Shown piece after piece: positions 8,227 through 16,806 of a stretch of DNA of 64,000 nucleotides. The position numbers and the translations under genes are program-made. Below the pieces are notes generated by a model. It was not told where the DNA came from. It searched no databases and saw only the letters and a program-made list of their open reading frames with translations. How positions within the stretch are numbered: position 1 is the first letter of the stretch; every line of letters starts with the position of its first letter. This DNA is from an uncultured Kushneria sp. (GTDB lineage Bacteria > Pseudomonadota > Gammaproteobacteria > Pseudomonadales > Halomonadaceae): positions 186,001-250,000 of the forward strand of contig NZ_CANMFC010000002.1 of assembly GCF_947497025.1 (NCBI RefSeq), given 5' to 3'.

Positions 8227-9019
8227 GATGACTCCTTAAAAATGTCATGTTGTGACGGGTCCACTGCGCTTCCAGCGCACAGGTACTCGCTTCATCCTGC
8301 TGCCAGGGCAGCCAGTGTTCGATAATCTCGTTGATACCACGCGCCTCGGGGCTCACCGCCTCACGCATGGCCTTCAGCGGTAAAAGCCCGTCGCCCAGCG
8401 GGCAGCCGGTCAGCTGAAAGCCGACCCAGCCCGGCGCGCGCGAGAAGGCAAAGTCCTTGATGTGCAGATTGACCACCCGCGAAGCCGTGCGCGCGATGAC
8501 CATTTCGGGCAGCTCGAGTGCCGCCACACAGTTACCCGGGTCCAGACAGACCCCGATGTGCTCATCATCGATCGTCTCGATCACCTGCATCAGCGTCTCG
8601 ACGCTGACCTGCTCGTAGGTTTCGAGTGCCAGCGTGACCTGCTGCTGTCTGAGCGCCGGCAGGATCTTTTCGAGTCGCTGCAGGGCCTGCTCAAGCGTCG
8701 GGCGATCCTCCCCGGCATACAGCATGCTGCGAATCAGACGCACATCGAGCAGACGGGCCAGCGCCAGATAGCGCTCGAGATGCTCGGGCGCGATCCCGCG
8801 GGTGCCCAGCTCCAGCACGATATCCAGTGCGCGGGCCCGGTCGCGCAGCGCCGTGAGTCGCGACTCATCAAAGGTCTCGATCGCCGGGTAGTCACAGATC
8901 TGAAAGACCTTCCCACCCAGCGCGGCGGTCTCTTCCAGCATCGCCTCCAGCGTCATGGGCGTTTCGACCTGTTCTGATCCACGCCAGAAAAAGGCGTAGG
9001 TACTCAATCCAGTGGCCAT
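8219..9019 (-). CDS. oiaC: Sugar phosphate isomerase/epimerase-type TIM barrel, probable 3-oxo-isoapionate decarboxylase
   Basis: A 266-residue xylose-isomerase-like TIM-barrel protein. Likely metal-binding positions are in VTLALETYEQ (E near residue 152), CLDPGNC (D near 186), NLHIKDF (H near 211) and INEIIEHW (E near 247). This is the usual Glu/Asp/His/Glu set of the superfamily. In apiose catabolism, OiaC of this fold decarboxylates 3-oxo-isoapionate to L-erythrulose. Its coupling to the apnO-like gene makes that role the best guess. The MFS gene ends 21 nt upstream of its ATG, so all three are probably co-transcribed. No erythrulose kinase is present in the window. Confidence 0.55.
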   Translation of the reverse strand: MATGLSTYAFFWRGSEQVETPMTLEAMLEETAALGGKVFQICDYPAIETFDESRLTALRDRARALDIVLELGTRGIAPEHLERYLALARLLDVRLIRSMLYAGEDRPTLEQALQRLEKILPALRQQQVTLALETYEQVSVETLMQVIETIDDEHIGVCLDPGNCVAALELPEMVIARTASRVVNLHIKDFAFSRAPGWVGFQLTGCPLGDGLLPLKAMREAVSPEARGINEIIEHWLPWQQDEASTCALEAQWTRHNMTFLRSHHG

Positions 9020-9040
9020 GGGGTCTCGGGGGTAAAGGGG

Positions 9041-10399
9041 TCAGTGGGCATGGACGCCGCCAGGCATGCGCGCTCCCGAGTCGGGCCGGGGCACGCGGCT
9101 GATCGCCAGCATCAAAATCCCCGACATCAGCATCAAACCGCCAACCACGAACATCGGCACGGTGTAGCTGCCGGTCAGGTCATGGAGGGCACCGGTGAGA
9201 TAGCTCGACGAGAACCCGGCCATGTTGCCCACGGTGTTGATCAGCGCCACACCGGCGGCCGCCGCGGCACCATCCAGAAAACGCGTCGGCAGGGTCCAGA
9301 AGTTGGGCAGGGCGGCAAAGATCGAGCAGGCCGTCACGGTAATCACGGCCACGGTGGCGGCCGGGGAATCCATGTAAAGCGCCAGCGGAACACTTACGGC
9401 ACCGGTAAAGGCGGGCAGCGCGATATGCCAGCTGCGCACGCCGCGTCGGGTGGCATCGCGTGACCAGAGATAGAGCACGATGGCGGCCGGCAGATAGGGA
9501 ATCGCAGTGATCAGGCCCTTTTGCATCAGATCGAACCGGGTGCCGAACTGCGCTTCAAAACCGCCAATGATGGTGGGCAAAAAGAAGGCGAGTGCATAAA
9601 GCCCGTAGATGAAGCCGAAATAGATCAGCGCCAGCGTCCAGACCCGGCCGTTGGTAAAGGCCAGCTTCAGCCCCTGACGGCCGTGATCACCGCCGCTTTT
9701 CTCGCGGGATTCACGGGCCAGCTCCTCGGTCAGCCAGCGTTTTTCCTCCACGCTCAGCCAGCGGGCATCGGCCGGGCGGTCCACCAGATAGAACCAGGCA
9801 ACGATGCCCATGACGATCGCCGGGATGGCCACCCCGAAGAACATGAAGCGCCAGCCGGCCAGACCGAAAAAGACCCCGTCATGCTGAATGAGAGACGCCG
9901 CCAGCGGCGCGCCGATCACGGTGGTCAGCGGCTGGGCCAGGTAGAAAAGCGCCAGAATGCGACTGCGATAGCGCGCCGGCACCCAGAGACTCAGAAACAG
10001 GATCGCCCCCGGGAAAAAGCCGGCCTCGGCCACGCCGAGCGCAAAACGCAGCGCATAAAGCCCGTTAGCGCTGTCCACCCAGGTAAAGAGCAGGGCGACC
10101 ACGCCCCAGCTCACCATGATGCGGGCCAGCCACTTGCGCGCGCCGAAGCGATGCAGGGCCATGTTGCTGGGCACTTCCAGCAGGATATAGCCCAGAAAGA
10201 AGATGCCGGAGGCAAAGCCGAACTGCGCCGCACTCAGGGCCAGGTCGCTGTTCATGCCATTGGGGGCGGCAAACGAGATCGCGGTACGGTCGAGATAGTT
10301 GATGAAAAACATCAGGGCCACGAAGGGCACCAGGCGAATGGCGACCTTGCGAATGGCAGAAGCTGCCACAGCGTCATTGGGCGCGTGAGACATGATCAT
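9041..10399 (-). CDS. MFS transporter, anion:cation symporter (ACS) type
   Basis: A 452-residue inner-membrane carrier with about 12 membrane segments. ACS-family signatures: FFINYLDRTAISFAAP in the first segment, GYILLEVPSNMALHRFGARKWLARIM between segments 2 and 3, and a central cytoplasmic loop VDRPADARWLSVEEKRWL near residue 215. ACS relatives carry sugar acids and aromatic acids, so uptake of apiose, apionate or a related sugar acid fits the cluster. GGGAG lies 4 nt before the first ATG; the second Met (10393) is an alternative start. The gene has its own 162-bp upstream region with an operator-like motif. Confidence 0.85.
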   Translation of the reverse strand: MIMSHAPNDAVAASAIRKVAIRLVPFVALMFFINYLDRTAISFAAPNGMNSDLALSAAQFGFASGIFFLGYILLEVPSNMALHRFGARKWLARIMVSWGVVALLFTWVDSANGLYALRFALGVAEAGFFPGAILFLSLWVPARYRSRILALFYLAQPLTTVIGAPLAASLIQHDGVFFGLAGWRFMFFGVAIPAIVMGIVAWFYLVDRPADARWLSVEEKRWLTEELARESREKSGGDHGRQGLKLAFTNGRVWTLALIYFGFIYGLYALAFFLPTIIGGFEAQFGTRFDLMQKGLITAIPYLPAAIVLYLWSRDATRRGVRSWHIALPAFTGAVSVPLALYMDSPAATVAVITVTACSIFAALPNFWTLPTRFLDGAAAAAGVALINTVGNMAGFSSSYLTGALHDLTGSYTVPMFVVGGLMLMSGILMLAISRVPRPDSGARMPGGVHAH

Positions 10400-10409
10400 G
10401 TCACTCCCG

Positions 10410-10427
10410 CTGCCGTCTCAACGGCAG
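10410..10427 (-). promoter_or_regulatory. Small hairpin upstream of the MFS gene
   Basis: CTGCCGT / ACGGCAG form a 7-bp stem around a CTCA loop, just before the transporter's ribosome-binding site. It would lie in the 5' leader and could affect translation or mark an upstream transcript end. Confidence 0.35.
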
Positions 10428-10510
10428 TTAACCGGCATGAATGGGCAAAAGTCCTTCGCGGATGCGATCGACTTTATGAAAGCCTGGCCAGGCGAGGAGT
10501 GATCATCATC

Positions 10511-10521
10511 TCATCATACCA
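10511..10521 (-). promoter_or_regulatory. Candidate operator of the FadR-type regulator (copy 2)
   Basis: TGGTATGATGA on the minus strand, about 110 bp upstream of the MFS start. The same 11-mer occurs in the divergent region at 12508-12518, next to a palindrome. Two copies in two intergenic spaces of one cluster suggest a shared regulator site. Confidence 0.45.
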
Positions 10522-10561
10522 CTGGCGCAATACGACTCAGGTCGCATAGCGACGCAAAGGA

Positions 10562-11738
10562 TCACTCAAGCACCAGGCGCAACACCCCGAACGCCGGCAG
10601 CGGCATCGGTGCACCGGCAGCGGTTAAATGATCCATCCATGCCATGTCTTCCAGGTCGGTGTGCGCATCCAGCAGTGCCGCAGCACGTATGGCAACACCC
10701 TGTATCGCCAGACGGACCGGCTCGGTGGAGAGATTGGCCAGCCACAGCTCATCAAACGCCCCTTCGGGCGACTGCCAGCCCACGGCGGCCACGTTGGAAG
10801 GGGCGTCAGGGCAGACCAGCAGCGGCTGACCACCGCCGCGGATCAGTCCGCGCAGTACATGAAAAAGCGGGTACGGCACATGGCCTGCCATATCAAGGGG
10901 TGGTCCCAGCGAGGAGAGTGTCAGCGCCTTTACACCGCCTTCACCGGCGCGGGCGACCACGCCTGTCTGCCAGGCCGCACCGAACAGGGCGCGCTGGCGC
11001 GGGTCTCGATCGCCCGAGCGTGACGCGCTCATTGCCATCACTGGTCGTGAGCTGTTTGCCATAAGGGTTGGTCCACGCCCCGATCGCGCTGGTGGTCACC
11101 CGGTAGGGGCATCCCGGCGCCAGCGCCCGGGCGCTTTTGAAGATATGCGGCAGGCTTTCCAGCGTTTCCATCACCGAAACATCATCGGCGGCATGAACGA
11201 TCGGTGAGAGGGCATGGGTGATGAAATCGATGTGATCCGGGTCAGGACGGCAGCGGTTGAGTTCGGTGAAATACGTTGGAAAACCACCACCCAGCGCCAG
11301 AGCCGGCCAGTACTGGCGCGCTAGCGCCCGGACCATTTCAGGACCGGCACCGTCAGGCCAGGGGCCTTCGGGCTGATGGCTCTTGAGATAGGCACGCGGC
11401 GTGACCAGCATGCCGGCCGGTGACACGCCGGCCTCTTCAAGCCAGCTGGCCAGTCGGGCCAGGCCGCTCTCGGGCCCGTCATCGTCACAGATCACATATA
11501 GCCAGGGCGCCACGTCATGTGCACCGCAAAGTGTCATGACGGCATCAAGCCGCGTGCGGGCCTCCGGCAGGGCCACATCCAGCACAATGTCCAGATGATG
11601 CGGCTGCAGGGCCTTGAGATAGTGCTCGATGCGAGAAAACTCTACCTCGCGATCCAGCCACAGTCCGCAGCCGATCAGCGGTAAGCAGCGGTCTGAAAGC
11701 AGGGCAGGCGTGCACCGATGAACGTCAGCGAGCGTCAT
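10562..11738 (-). pseudogene. apnL: Lactonase (apnL-like), middle and C-terminal part, frameshifted
   Basis: Two overlapping frames make up one protein. The first (11738 to about 11015) runs from MTLADVHRC through a TIM-barrel-like domain to GAWTNPYGKQLTTSDGNERV; the second continues as DRDPRQRALFGAAW to the stop at 10562. The change of frame falls at the CCC triplet at 11013-11015 (GGG in the sense strand). Removing one G gives a continuous VTLGDRDPRQR reading. It is therefore a one-base insertion or a sequencing error. The start at 11738 has a good AGGAG 7 nt upstream and overlaps the N-terminal piece by 14 nt. Together the pieces resemble D-apionate lactonase ApnL, which opens the lactone made by ApsD. 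Confidence 0.6.
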
Positions 11739-12438
11739 GGTCGTTCTCCTCAAGCTGGATCGACAATTCCTGCATCACCGTCTCACCGGCTTCGATCACA
11801 TAGGGCGTGGGCCAGGCCAGCGGGCGGCTGTAGATCTTGAAGGAGGCATCCGACCAGTTGCGCTGGTCCTCCATCTCGAACACCTCACCCTTGAATGACA
11901 GCCGGACGGCAGGCCCGTGCAGCGGGGTGTAGCCAAGCCTTTTGATATCCCAAAAGGGCTGGCCGGGGCTGATGCGTTCGGGAAAGCGTGACGCTCTTTC
12001 AGTGTCATCGCCGTGGGTAATCTGCACGGGGTGACCAACCACGCCGTCAAGGGGCAGCAGCACGATCAGTCCACTGCGACAGGTGGCAAGGGTTCGAGCC
12101 GCCGTCAGGGTCAGAAACATCTCGACACCGCAGGCACTGATGTGCGCTTCAAATCGGCCCGACAGTGCACGCTCGCCCGTCTCAAACTCATGGATCAGCT
12201 GCAGGCTCCCTGGATGAGAGGTGACATGCTCGGTCACGGTTACGAGGTTGTGCGTGCCCCACTGGTCGTCGCGAATGACCGGGCGGACGCCGCGCACGCA
12301 TTCAATACCGCGGTAGCAAAGCGTGCGCAGGGCGCCGGCCTGACGGTGAAACGACAGCGCTCCCACGGCGTGATGCGTGATCGGTGGCTCGGCCAGCGCC
12401 GTGCCGTAATGCCGTTTCCCCCAGCAGCTATCGTCCAT
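11725..12438 (-). CDS. apnL: Lactonase (apnL-like), N-terminal domain, separate frame
   Basis: A beta-rich domain of about 237 residues that looks like the N-terminal part of ApnL-type lactonases: LCYRGIECVRGVRPVIRDDQWGT near residues 35-60, then VFEMEDQRNWSDASFKIYSRPL near 190. The reading frame stays open to an ATG at 12507, but that start lies in the operator-like palindrome and has no ribosome-binding site. GGGAGAG 4-5 nt before the ATG at 12438 makes that start more likely. It ends in TGA at 11725, inside the start of the next piece. Either the ancestral single gene suffered another +1 frameshift, or it is a split version translated by coupling. Confidence 0.55.
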   Translation of the reverse strand: MDDSCWGKRHYGTALAEPPITHHAVGALSFHRQAGALRTLCYRGIECVRGVRPVIRDDQWGTHNLVTVTEHVTSHPGSLQLIHEFETGERALSGRFEAHISACGVEMFLTLTAARTLATCRSGLIVLLPLDGVVGHPVQITHGDDTERASRFPERISPGQPFWDIKRLGYTPLHGPAVRLSFKGEVFEMEDQRNWSDASFKIYSRPLAWPTPYVIEAGETVMQELSIQLEENDHDAR

Positions 12439-12507
12439 TTCTCTCTCCCACACAGAAGCGCTGGTATCGAGCATAGTGACAGGAGGGGCCAGCCGATATG
12501 CGACCAT

Positions 12508-12526
12508 TGGTATGATGACATCATCA
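12508..12526. promoter_or_regulatory. Candidate operator of the FadR-type regulator (copy 1)
   Basis: TGGTATGATGA (12508-12518) overlaps a perfect palindrome TGATGACATCATCA (12513-12526; 6-bp arms, 2-nt centre). It lies between the divergent lactonase and dehydrogenase genes. FadR/GntR-family proteins bind short palindromes of this kind. The 11-mer recurs before the MFS gene. Confidence 0.5.
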
Positions 12527-12593
12527 CTACTACCGGCCTAAATGGACCGATAAGCGTGCCCTACCGGCCGCCGGGAACAGCGTGGGAGAGCCA

Positions 12594-12632
12594 CATGAAG
12601 GGAGAAACAACATGAAGGGAGAAACAACATGA
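12594..12632 (+). repeat. 17-bp tandem repeat carrying ribosome-binding site and start codon before apsD
   Basis: CATGAAGGGAGAAACAA is repeated with period 17 at 12594 and 12611, and a partial third copy at 12628 contains the apsD start. Each copy has an ATG and a GGGAG. The ATGs at 12595 and 12612 open two mini-ORFs encoding MKGETT, each ending in TGA that overlaps the next ATG. Because 17 is not a multiple of three, the three ATGs lie in different frames. Confidence 0.8.
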
Positions 12633-13651
12633 AAGGTGCCCTGATCGGCTGCGGCTTTTTTGCCGAAAACCAGATGAAGGCGTGGCAGTCGCTGCCGGAA
12701 GTGGACATCGTGGCGGTATGCGATCCGGACCCGGTGCGGCGTGAGTACTTTCAGACAAACTTTGACGTGGCCCGCACCTTTGCCGAGGCTCAAACCCTTT
12801 TCGAGCAGTGTCGGCTCGATTTTGTCGATATCGCCGCCCCCACACCGGCCCATGATTCGCTGGTCAGACTGGCCGCCGATCACGGCGTGGCCATCATCTG
12901 CCAGAAACCCTTTGCCGGATCCCCCGATCGGGCGAAGGCCCTGATTCAATACTGTCTGCAAAAGGGCGTTGGCCTGAGCATTCACGAGAACTTTCGCTGG
13001 CAGTACGCCGTGCGCGAGGTGATCCGACGGGTCCGTAATGATGAGATCGGCACGCCCTTTTTCGGGCGCATCAGCTATCGCAACGGCTTTGATGTCTATC
13101 AAAGCCAGCCCTACCTGGCCCACGTCGAGCGCTTTATCATCGAGGATCTGGGCATTCATGTACTCGATATTGCCCGCGCGCTCTTTGGCAATGTGCGCCG
13201 GCTGAGCTGCGAGACGAGCCGCGTGAACCCGGACATTGCCGGCGAGGACGTCGCTACCATGATGCTGCGCCACGACAGCGGCACTACCTCGGTGGTCGAT
13301 TGCAGCTACGCCACGCGTCTCGTCCCTGACCCCTTCCCGCAGACGCTGATCGATATCGACGGTTCCCGCGGCTCGCTGCGTCTGATGGCAGACGCAACAC
13401 TGTATATCCACACCCCTGACGGTTGTGTCGAGCATCACGTAACGCCACAGGCGCCGGACTGGAGCACGCCGCCCTGGACCATCATTCAGGACAGCGTGGT
13501 GGCCTTTCAGACCCACTGGCTTGAATGTCATCGCGCAGGCGTTGAAGCCGATACCTCGGGCAGGGACAATTACAATACGCTGGCACTGGTAGACGCCGCC
13601 TATGAGGCGGCTGCCCATCATACGGTCATGACGCCAGAACGCTGGTCATGA
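12629..13651 (+). CDS. apsD: Gfo/Idh/MocA-family oxidoreductase, probable D-apiose dehydrogenase
   Basis: A 340-residue NAD(P)-dependent dehydrogenase. The N-terminal Rossmann fold has GALIGCGFF near residues 3-11; the family motif with the catalytic lysine is CQKPFAG near residue 92. HENFRWQ near 117 and the IEDLGIHVLDIARALFG helix near 171-188 complete the active-site pattern. ApsD of this family oxidises D-apiose to the lactone, the first step of the oxidative apiose route. The assignment rests on the linked lactonase, oxidoisomerase and decarboxylase candidates. It is divergent from them and followed 27 nt later by the regulator. A dehydrogenase for another sugar is the alternative. Confidence 0.6.
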   Translation: MKGALIGCGFFAENQMKAWQSLPEVDIVAVCDPDPVRREYFQTNFDVARTFAEAQTLFEQCRLDFVDIAAPTPAHDSLVRLAADHGVAIICQKPFAGSPDRAKALIQYCLQKGVGLSIHENFRWQYAVREVIRRVRNDEIGTPFFGRISYRNGFDVYQSQPYLAHVERFIIEDLGIHVLDIARALFGNVRRLSCETSRVNPDIAGEDVATMMLRHDSGTTSVVDCSYATRLVPDPFPQTLIDIDGSRGSLRLMADATLYIHTPDGCVEHHVTPQAPDWSTPPWTIIQDSVVAFQTHWLECHRAGVEADTSGRDNYNTLALVDAAYEAAAHHTVMTPERWS

Positions 13652-13678
13652 CGTGTTCGATACAAGGAAATCGCTTCG

Positions 13679-14392
13679 ATGCTTCCAACCTCCGACGAGC
13701 CGATTCGACGGCGCAAGCTTTCCGACGAAGTGCTGGACAGACTGCTGGAAGAGATTCGCGGCGGGGCGCTGCGCCCGGGCGATCAGCTGCCGCCCGAACG
13801 CGAGCTGATGACCCGCTTCGGCGTCGGGCGTCCGGCCGTTCGCGAAGCGATGCAGAGTCTGGCCTCACGGGGGCTGATCACCATTTCCCACGGTGAGCGT
13901 GCCCGCGTCAGCGAGTTCAGCGTCTCCTCAATGATCGATCAGTTCGATACCACCGCGCGACTGCTGCTGTCAGGCGCCGAGGAGAACATCAGCCATCTCA
14001 TACAGGCACGCCTTTTTTTCGAAACCGGCATGGTGCGCATGGCCGCGGCCCGGGCCACACCCGAGGATATCGCCCACCTTGAATCACTGATCGACGAGAT
14101 GGCAAAACAGCCCACCGGGGCAGCCTTTATCGATTGTGACATGGCCTTTCATCATGCGATTGCCGACATGACCGGCAATCCCATCTTCGCGGCGACCGCC
14201 CGGGGCATGCTGCACTGGCTCAAGGACTATCACGCCGCAATCGTCAGCTTTCAGGGCGCCGAGGACGTCACCCTCAGGGAGCATCGCGACATCGTGCATT
14301 ATCTCGGCATCCATGATGTTGAAGGCGCCGCGCGCGCCATGGGCAATCACCTGACCCGCGCCAGCGAACTTTATCGACAGCGCCTCGATTAG
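13679..14392 (+). CDS. FadR/GntR-family transcriptional regulator
   Basis: A 237-residue regulator. The N-terminal winged helix covers residues 12-75, with LRPGDQLPPERELMTRFGVG and RPAVREAMQSLASRGLI. An FCD ligand-binding domain follows (residues 90-230), with metal-ligand-like residues in DMAFHHAIADMTGNP, EHRDIVHYL and MGNHL. It is probably the local regulator of the apiose-type cluster, binding a pathway sugar acid and controlling the two promoters that carry TGGTATGATGA. It follows apsD closely and is probably co-transcribed with it. Confidence 0.85.
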   Translation: MLPTSDEPIRRRKLSDEVLDRLLEEIRGGALRPGDQLPPERELMTRFGVGRPAVREAMQSLASRGLITISHGERARVSEFSVSSMIDQFDTTARLLLSGAEENISHLIQARLFFETGMVRMAAARATPEDIAHLESLIDEMAKQPTGAAFIDCDMAFHHAIADMTGNPIFAATARGMLHWLKDYHAAIVSFQGAEDVTLREHRDIVHYLGIHDVEGAARAMGNHLTRASELYRQRLD

Positions 14393-14421
14393 CGCAGGCC
14401 AGGTATTCCCCTGGCGGACGC

Positions 14422-15321
14422 TTACGCCGGCGCCGTCAGTTCATGCCGCAGCCACGCCGCCAGCTGCTCGCCGCTTTGCTGGGACGTACCGCGTCCCAGC
14501 AACAGACAGAGCCTTGCATCGGTGTCGACAAACCCCCAGGGCGCCACCAGCCGGCCGCTGTGCAGATCGCCCTCGATCACCAGTCGCGGCGCGATGGCCA
14601 CCCCCAGGCCCGCCAGCGCCGCCTCCAGCAGATAGTAGAGATGTTCAAAGCGCTGGCCGGTCTGGCGAGCCCTGTCCAACGCCGCCTCATCGAGCCCGCA
14701 GGCCTTTGCCCACTGTGGCCAGGCCTGAAGACGCGAGGTGGTCTCCAGAATGGTTTCCTCGAACAGCGCGTCAGGCGGGCGCTGCGTCAGTCGTGCGGCA
14801 ATGCCGGGCGACGCCACCGCGCCGATACTCTCGGCGGTGATCTCGATCACCTGAATATCGGAAGGCCATGGCGGGGCAATAAAGGCCAGTGCCGCGCTGA
14901 TATCGCCGCGCCTGGGGTCGGGCTCGCCGTCGCTGGCCAGCACGTTGAGTCTGAGTGTGGGCAGCTCGCGGTGCAGCCGATCCAGCCGCGGAATCAGCCA
15001 GCGCGCCAGCAGACTGCCCGGGCAGGCCAGCGTGAAGGGCGCGCCCTTGATCTCGCGGCTCAGGGCACGACAGCTCGCGCGCAGCGTGGTAAAGGCCTCG
15101 CTGACGCCGGCATGCAGCTGGCGGCCATGGCGGGTCAGGACCAGACCCCGTCCGGCGCGTTCAAACAGGGTGGCGTCAAAATGTGCTTCCAGTGCACGAA
15201 TCTGACGGCTGACCGCCCCATGCGTGACGCTCAGCTCCTGGGCCGCGGCCGTGACACTGCCCAGCCGGGCGGCGGCTTCAAAGGCCTTGAGCGCATTAAG
15301 CGGCGGTAGGGATTCCGGCAT
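14422..15321 (-). CDS. LysR-family regulator divergent from trpBA (TrpI-like by position)
   Basis: A 299-residue LysR regulator with an N-terminal helix-turn-helix (PLNALKAFEAAARLGSVTAAA, residues 7-60). The substrate-binding domain starts near residue 92. The PPLNALKAFEA start is typical of the GcvA/TrpI branch. In pseudomonads, TrpI is encoded divergently from trpBA and activates it in response to indoleglycerol phosphate; the same arrangement is seen here, so the role is likely but not proven. The 135-bp gap to trpB would carry the shared control region. Confidence 0.75.
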   Translation of the reverse strand: MPESLPPLNALKAFEAAARLGSVTAAAQELSVTHGAVSRQIRALEAHFDATLFERAGRGLVLTRHGRQLHAGVSEAFTTLRASCRALSREIKGAPFTLACPGSLLARWLIPRLDRLHRELPTLRLNVLASDGEPDPRRGDISAALAFIAPPWPSDIQVIEITAESIGAVASPGIAARLTQRPPDALFEETILETTSRLQAWPQWAKACGLDEAALDRARQTGQRFEHLYYLLEAALAGLGVAIAPRLVIEGDLHSGRLVAPWGFVDTDARLCLLLGRGTSQQSGEQLAAWLRHELTAPA

Positions 15322-15477
15322 AAGGTGTGAGTTTTCCTCAATGATTGAAGCGAATTAATCGATGTTATACCGCGCCCTGAACTGTCACGATAGGGCCATC
15401 ATCGATGTTCGCATTGATATCCATTTCATGAGTTGGTGCGTTCATGACCAACCTTCATGACGGACAGGGAGATCACC

Positions 15478-16806
15478 ATGTCGTCTGCTACTGATTCCAC
15501 CACGCGCTTTTCAAGGGGCCCGGACGCCAACGGCTTCTACGGCGATTTCGGCGGCCGCTTTGTCGCCGAAACCCTGATGCCCCTGATTCTCGAACTCGAG
15601 GAGGCCTGGGAGTGGTCACGTACCGATGAGGCCTTTCGCCGCGAGCTTGAAGGCTATCAGCGCGACTACATCGGCCGCGCCACGCCGCTGTACTACGCGC
15701 AGCGCCTGACCGAACATCTGGGCGGGGCGAAGATCTACTTCAAGCGCGAGGATCTGAACCATACCGGCGCGCACAAGATCAACAACTGCATCGGTCAGAT
15801 CCTGCTGGCCCGCAAGATGGGCAAGCGTCGCATCATCGCCGAGACCGGTGCGGGCATGCACGGCGTGGCGACCGCCACGGTGGCGGCACGCTTTGGCATG
15901 GAGTGCGTGATCTACATGGGCGCCACCGACATCGAGCGCCAGCAGCCCAATGTCTTTCGCATGAAGCTTTTGGGCGCCGAGGTCATCCCGGTCGAATCCG
16001 GCACCGGGACGCTCAAGGACGCCATGAACGAGGCGCTGCGCGACTGGGTCACCAACGTCGACTCCACCTTCTACCTGATCGGCACGGTCGCCGGTCCGCA
16101 TCCCTATCCGGCGATGGTGCGCAACTTCCAGTCCGTGATCGGCCGTGAAACCCGCGAGCAGATTCTCGAGAAGGAAGGGCGCCTGCCGGACACGCTGATG
16201 GCCTGCATCGGCGGCGGCTCCAACGCCATGGGGCTCTTCCACCCGATGCTCGATGACGACAGCGTCCACATGATCGGCGTGGAAGCGGCCGGTCACGGCA
16301 TCGAGACCGGCGAACACGCGGCGAGTCTCAACGGCGGAGAGCCGGGCGTGTTGCACGGCAATCGCACCTTTTTGCTGCAAAGCGTTGACGGTCAGATTAC
16401 CGATGCCCACTCGGTCTCGGCGGGGCTGGACTATCCCGGCATCGGCCCCGAACACGCCTGGCTGCATACCCAGAAGCGCGTTGAATACGTCTCGATCACC
16501 GATCACGAAGCGATCGAGGCCTTCAAACTCTGCTGTGAACTCGAAGGCATCATTCCGGCGCTGGAGTCGGCGCACTCGCTGGCCCATCTCAAAAAGATTG
16601 CGCCCGGTCTGCCCGGGGATCATCTGATCGTGCTCAACATGAGCGGGCGTGGCGACAAGGACATGGCAAGCGTTGCCAACTGGCTCGAGCAGCACGGCGA
16701 TACCGACAAGCTGCCGAACACCACGGTCGAGGCCGCCGAGCCCGGCCGGATTGATGACATGCAGCCGCCGCATGATGTGGCGAAAAAGACCGGGGAGACC
16801 GAATAA
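15478..16806 (+). CDS. trpB: Tryptophan synthase beta chain
   Basis: Condenses indole with L-serine to tryptophan in the TrpAB complex. At 442 residues it is slightly long for the family because of a C-terminal extension of about 30 residues rich in Asp/Glu/Pro. The PLP lysine is in HTGAHKINN (K100), the phosphate loop is [10 protein letters not shown] near residue 243, and the loop GAGMHGVA is intact. An ATG also exists at 15457, but AGGGAG 6 nt before 15478 supports the later start. The stop overlaps the trpA ATG by one base, so the pair is coupled. Confidence 0.95.
   Translation: MSSATDSTTRFSRGPDANGFYGDFGGRFVAETLMPLILELEEAWEWSRTDEAFRRELEGYQRDYIGRATPLYYAQRLTEHLGGAKIYFKREDLNHTGAHKINNCIGQILLARKMGKRRIIAETGAGMHGVATATVAARFGMECVIYMGATDIERQQPNVFRMKLLGAEVIPVESGTGTLKDAMNEALRDWVTNVDSTFYLIGTVAGPHPYPAMVRNFQSVIGRETREQILEKEGRLPDTLMACIGGGSNAMGLFHPMLDDDSVHMIGVEAAGHGIETGEHAASLNGGEPGVLHGNRTFLLQSVDGQITDAHSVSAGLDYPGIGPEHAWLHTQKRVEYVSITDHEAIEAFKLCCELEGIIPALESAHSLAHLKKIAPGLPGDHLIVLNMSGRGDKDMASVANWLEQHGDTDKLPNTTVEAAEPGRIDDMQPPHDVAKKTGETE

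Noticed and set aside
12505-12507. ATG at 12507 as start of the lactonase N-terminal piece
   Set aside because: It abuts the palindrome and has no ribosome-binding site; the ATG at 12438 has GGGAGAG at proper distance.
12530-13621. 363-codon minus-strand frame opposite apsD
   Set aside because: Shadow of the dehydrogenase; the sense frame has a clear Rossmann fold and catalytic motif.
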